From Neomegalonema perideroedes DSM 15528 (GTDB lineage Bacteria; Pseudomonadota; Alphaproteobacteria; Rhodobacterales; Rhodobacteraceae), in the NCBI RefSeq assembly GCF_000374145.1, contig NZ_KB893653.1, forward strand, positions 915,923-979,922: DNA of 64,000 bases. The letters run 5' to 3'. The notes under the pieces are model-generated. The model was not told the origin of the DNA. It did no database searches and saw nothing but the letters and a program-made list of their open reading frames with translations. The stretch's first letter is position 1, and every line of letters begins with the position of its first letter. This document shows positions 43,657 through 52,110 of the stretch, in pieces. Both the position numbers and the translations under genes were made by a program.

Positions 43657-43749
43657 CCCGGCCTCCCTGAATCGAGATTGCGTCGGGAGAGCCTAAGCTT
43701 TTCTCAGAAAAACCACCAACGAAATAGGATCAAAAAGCGATCTTTCAGG

Positions 43750-44832
43750 CTACGAGCGCCGTTTCAGCGCCTCGCCCTGCGCGTCGAAGACATGGCAGAG
43801 CGCCGGATCCAAAGCCAGAGCCAGCCGCTCGCCGGGCTGGATCGGGGCGTCGCCGGAGGTCTGAAGGCGGAGCTGCTCGCCATGGGCGGCGAGGCCGTAG
43901 GCGACGCTCGCCGCGCCGAGGCGCTCCACGACTTCGGCCTGCATCGTCAGGCTTCCCGCCGGATCGATCCGCAGATGCTCGGGGCGGACGCCGAGAATCA
44001 GCGGCGAACCCGCCGCCGCCTCGCCTTCGACGGGGACCACAAGCTCGGCGCCGTCGAAGAGCCGGACCCGCAGGCCGCCTTCCGCGCGGCCCAGAGATTC
44101 GGCGGGCAGGAAATTCATTTTCGGATTGCCGATGAAGCCCGCCACGAAGAGATTGCGCGGATGGTGGTAAAGCTCCAGAGGCCCGCCCACCTGCTCGACG
44201 CGTCCGGCGTTGAGCACCACGATGCGGTCGGCCATGGTCATGGCCTCGACCTGATCATGGGTGACGTAGATCATGGTGGCGCCGAGCTCTTTATGCAGCC
44301 GCGTCAGCTCCAGCCGCATTTCGCCGCGCAGGGCGGCGTCGAGATTGGACAAGGGCTCGTCGAAGAGGAAGACCTGAGGCTGGCGCACGATGGCCCGGCC
44401 TATCGCCACGCGCTGGCGCTGTCCGCCCGACAAAGCCGCCGGACGATGCCCGAGCCGCGCCGTCAATTGCAGCGTCTCGGCGGCGGATTTCACGCGGCGG
44501 TCGATTTCGGCCTCCGCCATGCGGGCCACCCGCAGCGGAAAGGCGATGTTTTCATAGACGCTCATATGCGGATAAAGCGCGTAGCTCTGAAAGACCATGG
44601 CCACGCCGCGCTCCACGGGGGGCAGGTCGTCGACCTTCCTGCCGCCGATCTCGATCCGCCCGGAGCTTGCGCTCTCCAGCCCGGCGATCATGCGCAGCAG
44701 AGTCGATTTTCCGCAGCCCGAAGGACCGACGAAAACCGCGAAATCTCCGTCGGGGATCTCCAGATCCACGCCCTTGACGACATGGGCGCTCCCAAAGCTC
44801 TTCGCGACTTCGACGAGACGAACCTCTCCCAA
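43750..44832 (-). CDS. Sugar ABC transporter ATP-binding protein (MalK/UgpC type)
   Basis: This ATPase of 360 residues powers the importer encoded upstream. Seen are Walker A GPSGCGKST, Q-loop VFQSYALYPHMSVYENIAFPL, signature LSGGQRQRVAIGRAI, Walker B VFLFDEPLSNLD, H-loop YVTHDQVEAMTMADRI and a C-terminal TOBE-like domain with GVRPEHL. The TTG start is preferred because GGAGG lies 6 bases before it; the upstream GTG has no ribosome site. It is the last gene of the transporter operon, separated from the binding protein by two strong hairpins. Substrate is inferred as an amino sugar from the catabolic genes. Confidence 0.92.
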   Translation of the reverse strand: MGEVRLVEVAKSFGSAHVVKGVDLEIPDGDFAVFVGPSGCGKSTLLRMIAGLESASSGRIEIGGRKVDDLPPVERGVAMVFQSYALYPHMSVYENIAFPLRVARMAEAEIDRRVKSAAETLQLTARLGHRPAALSGGQRQRVAIGRAIVRQPQVFLFDEPLSNLDAALRGEMRLELTRLHKELGATMIYVTHDQVEAMTMADRIVVLNAGRVEQVGGPLELYHHPRNLFVAGFIGNPKMNFLPAESLGRAEGGLRVRLFDGAELVVPVEGEAAAGSPLILGVRPEHLRIDPAGSLTMQAEVVERLGAASVAYGLAAHGEQLRLQTSGDAPIQPGERLALALDPALCHVFDAQGEALKRRS

Positions 44833-44908
44833 GGGGGGCCTCCGGATGTTCACAGGCGCGGCCCCGGGGCTCCGGCGGGGCCGGGGCGAGGCGCGGGAAA
44901 GAAAAGAC

Positions 44909-44958
44909 GGAGCGCCGCCGACGCAGCAGGGTCGAGACGCCGCAGGCGGCGGCGCTCC
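44909..44958 (-). promoter_or_regulatory. Intercistronic hairpin 2 between binding protein and ATPase genes
   Basis: A 12-bp perfect stem (GGAGCGCCGCCG with CGGCGGCGCTCC) closes a 26-base loop and is followed on the minus strand by TCTTTTCTTT. It could partly terminate transcription before the ATPase gene. Confidence 0.65.
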
Positions 44959-44966
44959 GCAAGGTG

Positions 44967-45003
44967 GAGAGCGCGCCTGAGAATCAGGGTTGGGCGCGCT
45001 CTC
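44967..45003 (-). promoter_or_regulatory. Intercistronic hairpin 1 after the binding protein gene
   Basis: An 11-bp perfect stem (GAGAGCGCGCC with GGCGCGCTCTC) begins 10 bases after the binding-protein stop. It is well placed to protect the 3' end of the upstream message. Confidence 0.65.
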
Positions 45004-45012
45004 AAGGCGACG

Positions 45013-46221
45013 TCAGTCGGCGATCTCTTCAAGGCGGCTCTGAGCCTCGGCCACGGCCTCGGCGGGCTCGACCTCGCCCATGACCACGCCCTGAATGGCT
45101 TCGATGAGAATATCCTGCATGGCGCGATAATCGGTCATGACAGGCTCCGGGCCGCCGATGGCGATGCCGTCAAGGAAGACCTTCCAATTGGGGTCGTCGG
45201 CGAGGAGCGTCTCTTCGGCGCCCTCGACGAGGCGCACGGGGGTCCAGCCGCCTTGTTTGTCCACCTCGAACTGGCGCTCGGGGGCGGTGAGGTATTTCAC
45301 CAGATTCAGCGCGGGCTCTTCGACGCCCGTGCCTTTGAAGACCACGAGGCTGTCGGTGATGAGCAGCGTGGATTGCGCGCCATGGGGGCCGGCCGGGATC
45401 AGCTCAAGGCCGTAATCCACGTTGGAGAAGCCTTTGCGGCCGAATCCGCCATGGACGATCATGCCGATGCGGCCCTCGTTGAAGAGGGGCTCCAGCTTGC
45501 CGCGGTCATAGGCGAGGGGGCCGGGCTCGGCGTATTGCGCCAGCTCCTTATAGAACTCCATGGTCTCGACGTTCTGGGGCGAATTGAAGACCACCTTCCC
45601 CTCGGCGTCGACCACCTGGCCGCCGTTCGAATACATCCATTTCAGGAATTGATGCATCGTGTTGTCGAAGGAGGCGGCGGGAATGCCGATGCCGTCGGCG
45701 GAGGTCTTTTCGTCGATGGCCTTGGCGGCGGCCAGAGTCTCGGCCCAAGTCTGGGGGCCTTTGTCGGTGGGCAGGCCCGCCTCGGCGAAGAGGGTCTTGT
45801 TCCAGAAGAGGCCCTTGGTCGAGAAGGCGCGCGGCAGGCCCCAGACCTGACCGTCGAACTGCACGGTGGCGAGGACGCTCGGCTCATAGCCGGCCTTCTC
45901 CTCGTCGCTCAGCGCGATGGGCTGGATGAGGTCGTTGTCGGCGAGCATCTTCAGCGTGCGCGAGCCCATATAGGCCGAAGCCGGAGCGTCGCCCGCGCGG
46001 GCGAGGCTGATGGCCTTCTCCTCGCACTGGCCCCAGGGCACATATTCGAGATTGACCTTATAGGCGGGATTCTCGGCCTCCCAGGCGGCGATATGCTCGT
46101 TCTGCACGGGCAGGTCGCCGTCGGCGCCGCAGTTGATCACATGCAGCGTGGTGACGTTCTGCGCCTGAGCGGCCGAGGCCAGCAGGCCCAAGGCCGCCGC
46201 GCTCATCAGAAGTCGTTTCAT
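45013..46221 (-). CDS. Sugar ABC transporter substrate-binding protein
   Basis: This is the periplasmic binding protein (402 residues) of the importer. The signal peptide is MKRLLMSAAALGLLASAAQAQ. The mature part has the family-1 extracellular binding fold: HIAAWEAENPAYKVNLEYVPWG, LPRAFSTKGLFWNKTLFAEAGLP, then FNEGRIGMIVHGGFG. The ATG giving this signal peptide has GGAGAG upstream. It follows two permease genes and precedes hairpins that may raise its mRNA level above that of the ATPase. Probable ligand is an oligosaccharide or amino sugar, by context only. Confidence 0.92.
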   Translation of the reverse strand: MKRLLMSAAALGLLASAAQAQNVTTLHVINCGADGDLPVQNEHIAAWEAENPAYKVNLEYVPWGQCEEKAISLARAGDAPASAYMGSRTLKMLADNDLIQPIALSDEEKAGYEPSVLATVQFDGQVWGLPRAFSTKGLFWNKTLFAEAGLPTDKGPQTWAETLAAAKAIDEKTSADGIGIPAASFDNTMHQFLKWMYSNGGQVVDAEGKVVFNSPQNVETMEFYKELAQYAEPGPLAYDRGKLEPLFNEGRIGMIVHGGFGRKGFSNVDYGLELIPAGPHGAQSTLLITDSLVVFKGTGVEEPALNLVKYLTAPERQFEVDKQGGWTPVRLVEGAEETLLADDPNWKVFLDGIAIGGPEPVMTDYRAMQDILIEAIQGVVMGEVEPAEAVAEAQSRLEEIAD

Positions 46222-46246
46222 CGCGTCTCTCCCTGACATCGTTTTG

Positions 46247-47089
46247 TCATTCCTTCACCGCGCCGGAGGTCAGCCCGGCGACGATATGCTTTTGCATGAA
46301 GGCGTAGACCAGCAGCACGGGGGCCACGCCCACCAGACTGGCCGCCATCAATTCGTTCCAGAGCACGCGCTCATGGCCGAAGAACTGGTAAAGCCCCATG
46401 GGAAGGGGGTTGTAGGCGTCGCGCGAATTGAAGGTCAGCGCGAAGAGGAATTGCTGGGCGTAGGCCGCGATGAAGGTCGCGATGGCCACCACCACGATTC
46501 CCGGCGTCGCCACCGGCAGGATCACCCGCCGCAACGTGTAGAGCCGCGAGGCGCCGTCCATCAGCGCGGCCTCCTCCAGCTCGCGGGGGATGCGCAGGAA
46601 ATAGCTGCGCATGAGGAAGATCCCGGCGGGCGTGGCGAAGGCCGCGCCCGGAACGATCATCGCGCCGTAGCTGTTGAGCAGCCCGAAGCTCTGCATGATG
46701 CGGTAAAGCGGGATGATCAGCACCGCCGCCCCCACCATGTTCACCACGAGGAAGACGCCGAGCAGCGCGTCCCGGCCCCGATAGCTGAAGCGGGCGAAGG
46801 AATAGGCCGCCGGAACGATGCAGATCAGCGCGAGGATCGTCGCGCCCGAGGCGATCAGGAAGCTGTTGAGCATATAGCGCCAGAGCATGGGCACGCTGCT
46901 CCACATGTCCTTATAGGCCTGAAAGCTCATATCCTCGGTGAAGAAGCGGTAGGGCGCGCGGAAGACCTGAGTCAGCGGACGAAGGCTGACCATGAAGGCC
47001 TCGACGAAAGGCGACAGCAGAAAGAGCAGGAAGACCGCGATCCCCGCGTAAATCAGAACCAGCTCCCACCAGCGATAGCGGTCGATCAT
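46247..47089 (-). CDS. Sugar ABC transporter permease (MalG type)
   Basis: This 280-residue inner membrane permease has six helices and the EAA loop EEAALMDGASRLYTLRRVILPVATPG, which docks on the ATPase. The N-terminus (WWELVLIYAGIAVFLLFLLSPFVEAF) is the usual first helix of MalG-type subunits. Its start overlaps the stop of the MalF-type gene by four bases. Confidence 0.93.
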   Translation of the reverse strand: MIDRYRWWELVLIYAGIAVFLLFLLSPFVEAFMVSLRPLTQVFRAPYRFFTEDMSFQAYKDMWSSVPMLWRYMLNSFLIASGATILALICIVPAAYSFARFSYRGRDALLGVFLVVNMVGAAVLIIPLYRIMQSFGLLNSYGAMIVPGAAFATPAGIFLMRSYFLRIPRELEEAALMDGASRLYTLRRVILPVATPGIVVVAIATFIAAYAQQFLFALTFNSRDAYNPLPMGLYQFFGHERVLWNELMAASLVGVAPVLLVYAFMQKHIVAGLTSGAVKE

Positions 47090-47982
47090 GCCGAAGCCTC
47101 CTCAAGACGCCGCGCGCGTCGCGCCATGCGGTTCAGAAGCAGCAGATAGATTCCGGTCAGGAGCATCAGCAGGATCAGCAGAGTCGCCGAGCGCGCCGCG
47201 CCCGCGCCATACTGAAAGCGGCTGATGGCGGTCTTATAGGTGTCGATGATCATGGTGGTGGTGGCGTTGCGCGGGCCGCCCTCGGTGAGGATCCAGATGA
47301 TCTCGAAGCTGTTGAAGGTCCAGATCGCCGAGAGCAGCGCCATGGTCGCCAGAGAAGGCGCGATCAGAGGCAGAGTCACGCGGCGGAAGCGGTAGAAGCG
47401 GCTGGCGCCGTCCACCCATGCGGCTTCATGCAGCTCGCGCGGCACGGTCTGCATGGCCGCCAGCAGATAGAGCGTCACCAGAGGCGTGCCGATCCAGACG
47501 TCGGTGACCACCGTGGCGAGGAAGGCCGAGTTCCGGTAGCCGAGGAATTCGAAAGGCCCCGCGAGGAAGCCCCAGCGCTGGAGCAGCCCCGAGATCATCC
47601 CGAACTGGCCGTTGTACATCCAGCTCCACATGAAGACGCCGATGGCGATGGGCACGATCCAAGGCGGCATGACCAGCACCCGGAAGATCGTCCGTCCCGG
47701 CACCGCCGCGTTGAGCAGCACCGCCCCGAAGAGCCCCATCGCCAGCTTCAGCACGACCGAAAGCGTCACCCAGAGCAGAGTCCGCCAGATGATCGCGACG
47801 AAGCCGCCCGAAAACAGGCGCTCGTAATTCTGAAAGCCGACGTAATCCTCGGTCGCGCGGATCGAGGCGTTGGTGAAGGAGAGCCGGAAGGTCTCCATCA
47901 CCGGCCAGGCCACGATGGCCAGAGTCAGCAAAGCCGCAGGCAGCAGAAGCAGATAGGGAAAGGCGTCGAAACGGCGCGTCAT
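47086..47982 (-). CDS. Sugar ABC transporter permease (MalF/UgpA type)
   Basis: This 298-residue permease has six helices, the opening FPYLLLLPAALLTLAIVAWPV, and the EAA loop HEAAWVDGASRFYRFRRVTLPLIAPS. WTFNSFEIIWILTEGGPRNATTTMIIDTYK is typical of the group. Start and stop overlap both neighbours by four bases, so the oxidoreductase and both permeases are translationally coupled. Confidence 0.93.
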   Translation of the reverse strand: MTRRFDAFPYLLLLPAALLTLAIVAWPVMETFRLSFTNASIRATEDYVGFQNYERLFSGGFVAIIWRTLLWVTLSVVLKLAMGLFGAVLLNAAVPGRTIFRVLVMPPWIVPIAIGVFMWSWMYNGQFGMISGLLQRWGFLAGPFEFLGYRNSAFLATVVTDVWIGTPLVTLYLLAAMQTVPRELHEAAWVDGASRFYRFRRVTLPLIAPSLATMALLSAIWTFNSFEIIWILTEGGPRNATTTMIIDTYKTAISRFQYGAGAARSATLLILLMLLTGIYLLLLNRMARRARRLEEASA

Positions 47983-49154
47983 CCGGCGTCTCCGACGGCT
48001 GGAGGGGAGCGGCCGAGCGCCGCGTCGAATTCGGCCCAGAAAGGCCCGAGATCGACCACGCGGCCCTCATGGCGGGCTTCGTCCATGGCGAGGGCGGTCG
48101 CGCCCGCCTCCAGAGCGTCGATCACGGAGACGGGCAGAGCCTCGAGCTCGCCGCGCAGATGGGCGAGCAGATCGCGGATCATGGCTTCGTCGGCGCCGTA
48201 ATGCTGACCAAGCTCGCCGGGCGGCTGGACTTCGCGCGTCTCGGAAAGGCGCGCGCCGGTTTCGGCGTCGGTGGTCTGGAAGTAATTGCGGATGAAGTCG
48301 CCTTCCGCCATGCCCTTGCGCCCGATCACGCAGAAGCGGCGGAATTCGTCGGGCGCGTTGAGGTTCGTGTGAAAGGCCAGAGTCGCGCCGGAGCCGTATT
48401 CCACCAGCGCCGTCTGATAATCCACGAGGTCGCCCTCGCCGCTGAAGGCGTCCTCCGAGCCGTTCCAGCGCGGCGACATCCGCGCGAGATAGGCGGGCTT
48501 TCCGGCGGGGGCGTGTTCGGGCAGATAGCGCTTGCGTCCGCCGAAGCTCGCCACGCGCCGCGCCCGAGATCCCGCGACGCTCTGATAAAGATCGAGGTCG
48601 TGGCAGCATTTCTCCAGCATGAAGCCGCCGGAGAGGCTCGCGAAGCGCCGCCAGTCGCGCATGAAGAAAGAGCCGTGATAAGGCGCGATCTGCTCGCTGG
48701 CCTCGATGGACATCACCTCGCCGATCCAGCCCTTGGCCTGAGCCTCGCGCAAAAGCCGGTAAAGCGGCGAATAGCGCAGGACCAGCCCCGCCAGCAGGCG
48801 GCTTTCGCCTTGGGTCCGGGCCATGAGCCGGGCCAGCGCCAGAGTCTCCTCGCGCGAGACCGCCACGGGCTTTTCAATGAAGATCTTCGGCGCGCCGCTT
48901 TCGAGCGCGGCCTCGACATGGCGCAGATGCAGATGATTGGGCGAGCAGATCAGCAGAAGATCCGGCTTCTCCGCCTTCACGAGATCCGGGATGGAGTCGT
49001 AAGGCTCGGGCGCGAAGCCGAGGCGCTCCAGAGCCTCCAGCCGCGCGGGAAAGGGATCGACGTAGCCCGCGACCTGAAGGCCCGGCTCTAGCTTGCGGAG
49101 CTGCCGGACCAAAACCGCGGAGCGGGCGCCGAGCCCCACGATCCCGATCTTCAT
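47979..49154 (-). CDS. Gfo/Idh/MocA family dehydrogenase
   Basis: This 391-residue NAD(P)-dependent sugar dehydrogenase starts with the nucleotide fold KIGIVGLGARSAVLVRQLRK. The catalytic EKP is in KIFIEKPVAVSREETLAL. The C-terminal domain contains GGFMLEKCCHDLDLYQSVAG, with the metal- or substrate-type His/Asp of this family. Substrate unknown; in this operon it may oxidise or epimerise an imported sugar derivative. Start overlaps cutC and stop overlaps the MalF-type gene. Confidence 0.9.
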   Translation of the reverse strand: MKIGIVGLGARSAVLVRQLRKLEPGLQVAGYVDPFPARLEALERLGFAPEPYDSIPDLVKAEKPDLLLICSPNHLHLRHVEAALESGAPKIFIEKPVAVSREETLALARLMARTQGESRLLAGLVLRYSPLYRLLREAQAKGWIGEVMSIEASEQIAPYHGSFFMRDWRRFASLSGGFMLEKCCHDLDLYQSVAGSRARRVASFGGRKRYLPEHAPAGKPAYLARMSPRWNGSEDAFSGEGDLVDYQTALVEYGSGATLAFHTNLNAPDEFRRFCVIGRKGMAEGDFIRNYFQTTDAETGARLSETREVQPPGELGQHYGADEAMIRDLLAHLRGELEALPVSVIDALEAGATALAMDEARHEGRVVDLGPFWAEFDAALGRSPPAVGDAG

Positions 49155-49924
49155 GCGGAAGCCTCCTCGGCCGCCCGGCGGCGCAGAGCCGCGAGCATGC
49201 GGTCGAGGATCTGCGGCGAGGTCACGCGCAGGCCGGGCTCGCCGAGCACGCCCTTGCGCGGCGGCGCGGAGAAGGAGCCGTGCAGCGCCCGCGCGCCGGT
49301 CTTGAAGAGCAGGGTCCGCGCGGTTTCAGGCGTCACGCCGCCGCCGGGCATGATCTGGATGCGCTCGCCCGCCGCCCGCACCAGCCGCGCGAGGAGATCG
49401 GCGCCCTGAAGGGCCGTCGCCGCGCCGCCGGAGGTGAGGATGCGCGCGAAGCCGAGATCCGCGGCCTGCTCCAGAGCGGCCAGAGGATCGGGCGTCAGAT
49501 CGAAGGCGCGATGCAATGTCAGCTCCAGAGGGCCCGCCGCGCGCTTCAGCCGCGCCAAAGCCGCGAGGTCGAGGCTTCCGTCCGGCCGCGAGGCCCCGAG
49601 GACCGCGCCCTCGGCGCCCGCCTCCCATGCGGCGGCGAGATCCGCCTCCGCCGCGGCGAGATCCGCCTCGCTGTAAACGAAGTCGCCCGGCCGCGGGCGG
49701 ATCATCACGAAGACGCGGGGCCGGTCGGAAAGAGAAAAAAAGGAGGCGGCCGTTTTCAGCAGGCCGGGGGAGGGGGTGACGCCCCCCAGCCCGAGGGCCG
49801 AACAAAGTTCGATCCTGTCGACCCCCGGTCGTCGCGCCGCCGCGAAGCCCTCCGCCGAATCGACGCAAACCTCGAGTTCGATGCGGTCAGGGGGTGCGGT
49901 CATCGGCGTCCCGTCGGGGATCAT
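49151..49924 (-). CDS. cutC: CutC-family protein
   Basis: This 257-residue TIM-barrel protein matches CutC, named for copper homeostasis although the biochemical role is unsettled. Typical blocks are LEVCVDSAEGFAAARRPGVDRIELCSALGLGGVTPS, FVMIRPRPGDFVYSEAD, LTLHRAFDL and ILTSGGAATALQG with IMPGGGVTPE. A GGAGG about 9 bases before the first ATG supports that start. It heads the transporter operon and faces the regulator. Being at the head of a sugar operon suggests a carbohydrate-related job rather than copper handling. Confidence 0.93.
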   Translation of the reverse strand: MIPDGTPMTAPPDRIELEVCVDSAEGFAAARRPGVDRIELCSALGLGGVTPSPGLLKTAASFFSLSDRPRVFVMIRPRPGDFVYSEADLAAAEADLAAAWEAGAEGAVLGASRPDGSLDLAALARLKRAAGPLELTLHRAFDLTPDPLAALEQAADLGFARILTSGGAATALQGADLLARLVRAAGERIQIMPGGGVTPETARTLLFKTGARALHGSFSAPPRKGVLGEPGLRVTSPQILDRMLAALRRRAAEEASA

Positions 49925-49977
49925 GCGGCGTCGCCTCCAGAGTGATTTAGGTCGTTCGCGTTTCCTCGAATTAAGCT

Positions 49978-50026
49978 TTGACTTTAGGAATAGTCAAGCG
50001 GATTTCAGCATTGCTAAAATTTTTGC
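49978..50026. promoter_or_regulatory. Candidate operator(s) in the divergent amino-sugar control region
   Basis: TTGACT and AGTCAA form a 6-bp inverted repeat with an 8-base spacer (49978-49997). A near-palindrome GCTAAAATTTTTGC follows at 50013-50026. The stretch is AT-rich compared with its surroundings and lies between cutC and the regulator gene, the expected place for autoregulation. TTGACT may double as a -35 box. Confidence 0.5.
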
Positions 50027-50125
50027 GGCGGATATGCTCGTCTCCGAATGGAAAGGCGCCTGAGCCTGCGCGAAGGCGAAATCAGGAAGACCGGGAGATC
50101 GGGAGATCGGGGGGGCGAAGGCGTC

Positions 50126-51022
50126 ATGATCGGAAAAACGGACATGGCGGCGCGGCGAAATCCTTCCGAAGGAGGCGGCGGCCTGCGCGGACGCATCCTC
50201 GCCGCGCTGGAGACCATGACGCCCAAGCTGCGCGGCATCGGCGAATTGGCGCTGCGCGATCCCGAAGCCTTCATCCGCAAGACCTCGCGCGAGCTTTGCC
50301 TTGAGCTCGGGGCCAGCGAGCCGACTCTGATTCGCTTCTGCAAGGAGATGGGCTACGCCGGACTGGCCGCCTTCCGCATCGATCTGGCTCTGGAGGGCTC
50401 GGGGCCTTTGTCGGCGCTGGTCGAGCCCGCCGTGCATGAGCGCCGCAGCATGAACCGCGCCGCCAAAAGGCGCATCGCCGCGCGGGCCGCGCCGCTGGTC
50501 GCGGGGGATTCGGCGATTCTGCTCGACAATGGTTCGAGCGTCGAGTCCTTCGCCGAGCATCTGCGCGACGCCGCGCCGCTGACCGTCATGACCACCAGCC
50601 TGCCCATCGCCTCCATGCTGATGATGCAGGGCCGCCATGAGGTCATGCTGACCGGCGGCCGGGTGCGGCCCGATTCCCTCGCTTTGGTGGGGGGGCTGGC
50701 GGAGCAGGCGCTCAAGGGGCTGCGCTTCGACAGCTTCGTGATGGGCGTCTACGGGATCGGCAAGGGCAGGATCGGCGGCTCGCGCGAGGACGAGGCCCGG
50801 CAGACCCGCGCCATGGCTGAGGCCGCCGACCGCGTGATCCTGCTGGCCGACGCCTCGAAATTCTCACAGCCGGCGCTCTATAAGGTCTGCGACCTCGGGC
50901 GGGCGGCCATTCTCGTGACCGATCTCGCGCCCGACCATCCTGCGGCCCTTGAGGCCGTTCAGGCGGGGGTCGAGGTGATTTCGGTCCATGGACAATATGA
51001 AGACGAACAGGAGACGACGTGA
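50126..51022 (+). CDS. Hybrid transcription regulator: RpiR-type HTH with DeoR-type sensor domain
   Basis: The 298-residue protein joins two families. The N-terminal part (about 15-90) is RpiR-like: RILAALETMTPKLRGIGELALRDPEAFIRKTSRELCLELGASEPTLIRFCKEMGYAGLAAFRIDLA. The C-terminal part is not the SIS domain of RpiR but the DeoR sensor: AILLDNGSSVESFAEHL, LTVMTTSLPIASML, EVMLTGGRVRPDSLALVGGLAEQAL, then EARQTRAMAEAADRVILLADASKF. It probably controls this locus and responds to a sugar phosphate. The start is uncertain (50048 or 50144 also possible); the chosen ATG has GAAGG before it. agaS overlaps its stop. Confidence 0.85.
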   Translation: MIGKTDMAARRNPSEGGGGLRGRILAALETMTPKLRGIGELALRDPEAFIRKTSRELCLELGASEPTLIRFCKEMGYAGLAAFRIDLALEGSGPLSALVEPAVHERRSMNRAAKRRIAARAAPLVAGDSAILLDNGSSVESFAEHLRDAAPLTVMTTSLPIASMLMMQGRHEVMLTGGRVRPDSLALVGGLAEQALKGLRFDSFVMGVYGIGKGRIGGSREDEARQTRAMAEAADRVILLADASKFSQPALYKVCDLGRAAILVTDLAPDHPAALEAVQAGVEVISVHGQYEDEQETT

Positions 51023-52110
51023 CGGACAGCAGCAATCTGGAGCGCTGGGCCACTTGGCGCGAGATCCACAGACAGCCGGAGCTTTGGCGGTCCTGGGCCG
51101 TCGATCTGGCCCGCGAGGCCTCCGCGCTGCGCCGCTGGATCGCCGAGCGCGGCGTGGAGGAGGTCTGGCTTTGCGGCGCGGGCAGCAGCGGCTTCATCGG
51201 CGAAATCCTTTCGACGGGCGCCGGGCGTTCGGGTCCGCGTCTGCGGGCCGTGCCGACCACCGACTACGTCGCCGCGCCGCAGGACTTCCCGGCGCCGAAG
51301 GGGCGGCTTCTGGTCGTGCAGTTCAGCCGCAGCGGCGACAGCTCCGAATCCGTCGGGATGCTGGATCTGCTGGACCAGCTTCTGCCCGAAGCCGACCGGC
51401 TGCACGTCACCTGCAATCCTGAGGGGACTCTGGCGACGCGCGCCCATCCGGGGCCGGGCGAATTGCGGCTGCTTCTGCCGCCCGAGGCCGCCCATGACCA
51501 AGGCTTCGCCATGACCTCGAGCGTCAGCTGCATGCTGCTGGGGGCTCTGGCGGTCTTCGATCCCGAGACCGATCCGGCGCGCGCCTTGCCGCTGCTGGCC
51601 GCGGGCGCCGAGGATCTTCTGGAGCGGCTGCGGAGCTGGGCGCCGCCGCGCGCCGGACGCGCCTTTTTCCTCGGCTCGGGGGCGCTGAAGTTCGCGGCGC
51701 GGGAATCCGCGCTGAAGGTGTTGGAATTGACCTCCGGCCGCGCCAACGCCGCTTGGGATAGCCCGCTCGGCTTCCGCCATGGTCCGAAATCCGCCGTGGA
51801 GGCCGATGCTCAGATCTATGTGATGCTCCATCCCGACCATCGCACCGCCCGTTACGACGCCGATCTCGCCGAGGAGGTGGCCCGCCAATATCCCGACGCC
51901 GAGGTCAGGACCATCGGCCCCGGCGGCGATCTTCCGTTGCAGGGAATCGGCAAGGCCCGCTGGGACGCGCCGCTTTACGTCATCCCGGCGCAGATTCTCT
52001 CCGCGCGCTGGTCCGACGGGCTGGGGCTGAACGTGGACGACCCCTTCAAGGGCCAAGGCTCGCTGACGCGGGTGGTGGCGGGGGTGAAGCTCTACCGCTT
52101 CGAACCATGA
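51019..52110 (+). CDS. agaS: AgaS-like sugar isomerase/deaminase (SIS domain)
   Basis: This 363-residue protein has two SIS domains and matches AgaS, which converts galactosamine-6-phosphate to tagatose-6-phosphate plus ammonia. Key strings are EEVWLCGAGSSGFIGEIL, QFSRSGDSSESVGMLDLL (phosphate site), and RAFFLGSGALKFAARESALKVLELTSGRANAAWDSPLGFRHGPKS with the catalytic-type Glu and His. A GTG start overlaps the regulator stop, with CAGGAG upstream. The kinase gene starts inside its last codons. Confidence 0.88.
   Translation: MTDSSNLERWATWREIHRQPELWRSWAVDLAREASALRRWIAERGVEEVWLCGAGSSGFIGEILSTGAGRSGPRLRAVPTTDYVAAPQDFPAPKGRLLVVQFSRSGDSSESVGMLDLLDQLLPEADRLHVTCNPEGTLATRAHPGPGELRLLLPPEAAHDQGFAMTSSVSCMLLGALAVFDPETDPARALPLLAAGAEDLLERLRSWAPPRAGRAFFLGSGALKFAARESALKVLELTSGRANAAWDSPLGFRHGPKSAVEADAQIYVMLHPDHRTARYDADLAEEVARQYPDAEVRTIGPGGDLPLQGIGKARWDAPLYVIPAQILSARWSDGLGLNVDDPFKGQGSLTRVVAGVKLYRFEP

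Noticed and set aside
43678-46236. 850-codon open frame on the plus strand across the ABC transporter ATPase and binding protein
   Set aside because: It spans two real minus-strand genes and the hairpins between them. No motif was seen.
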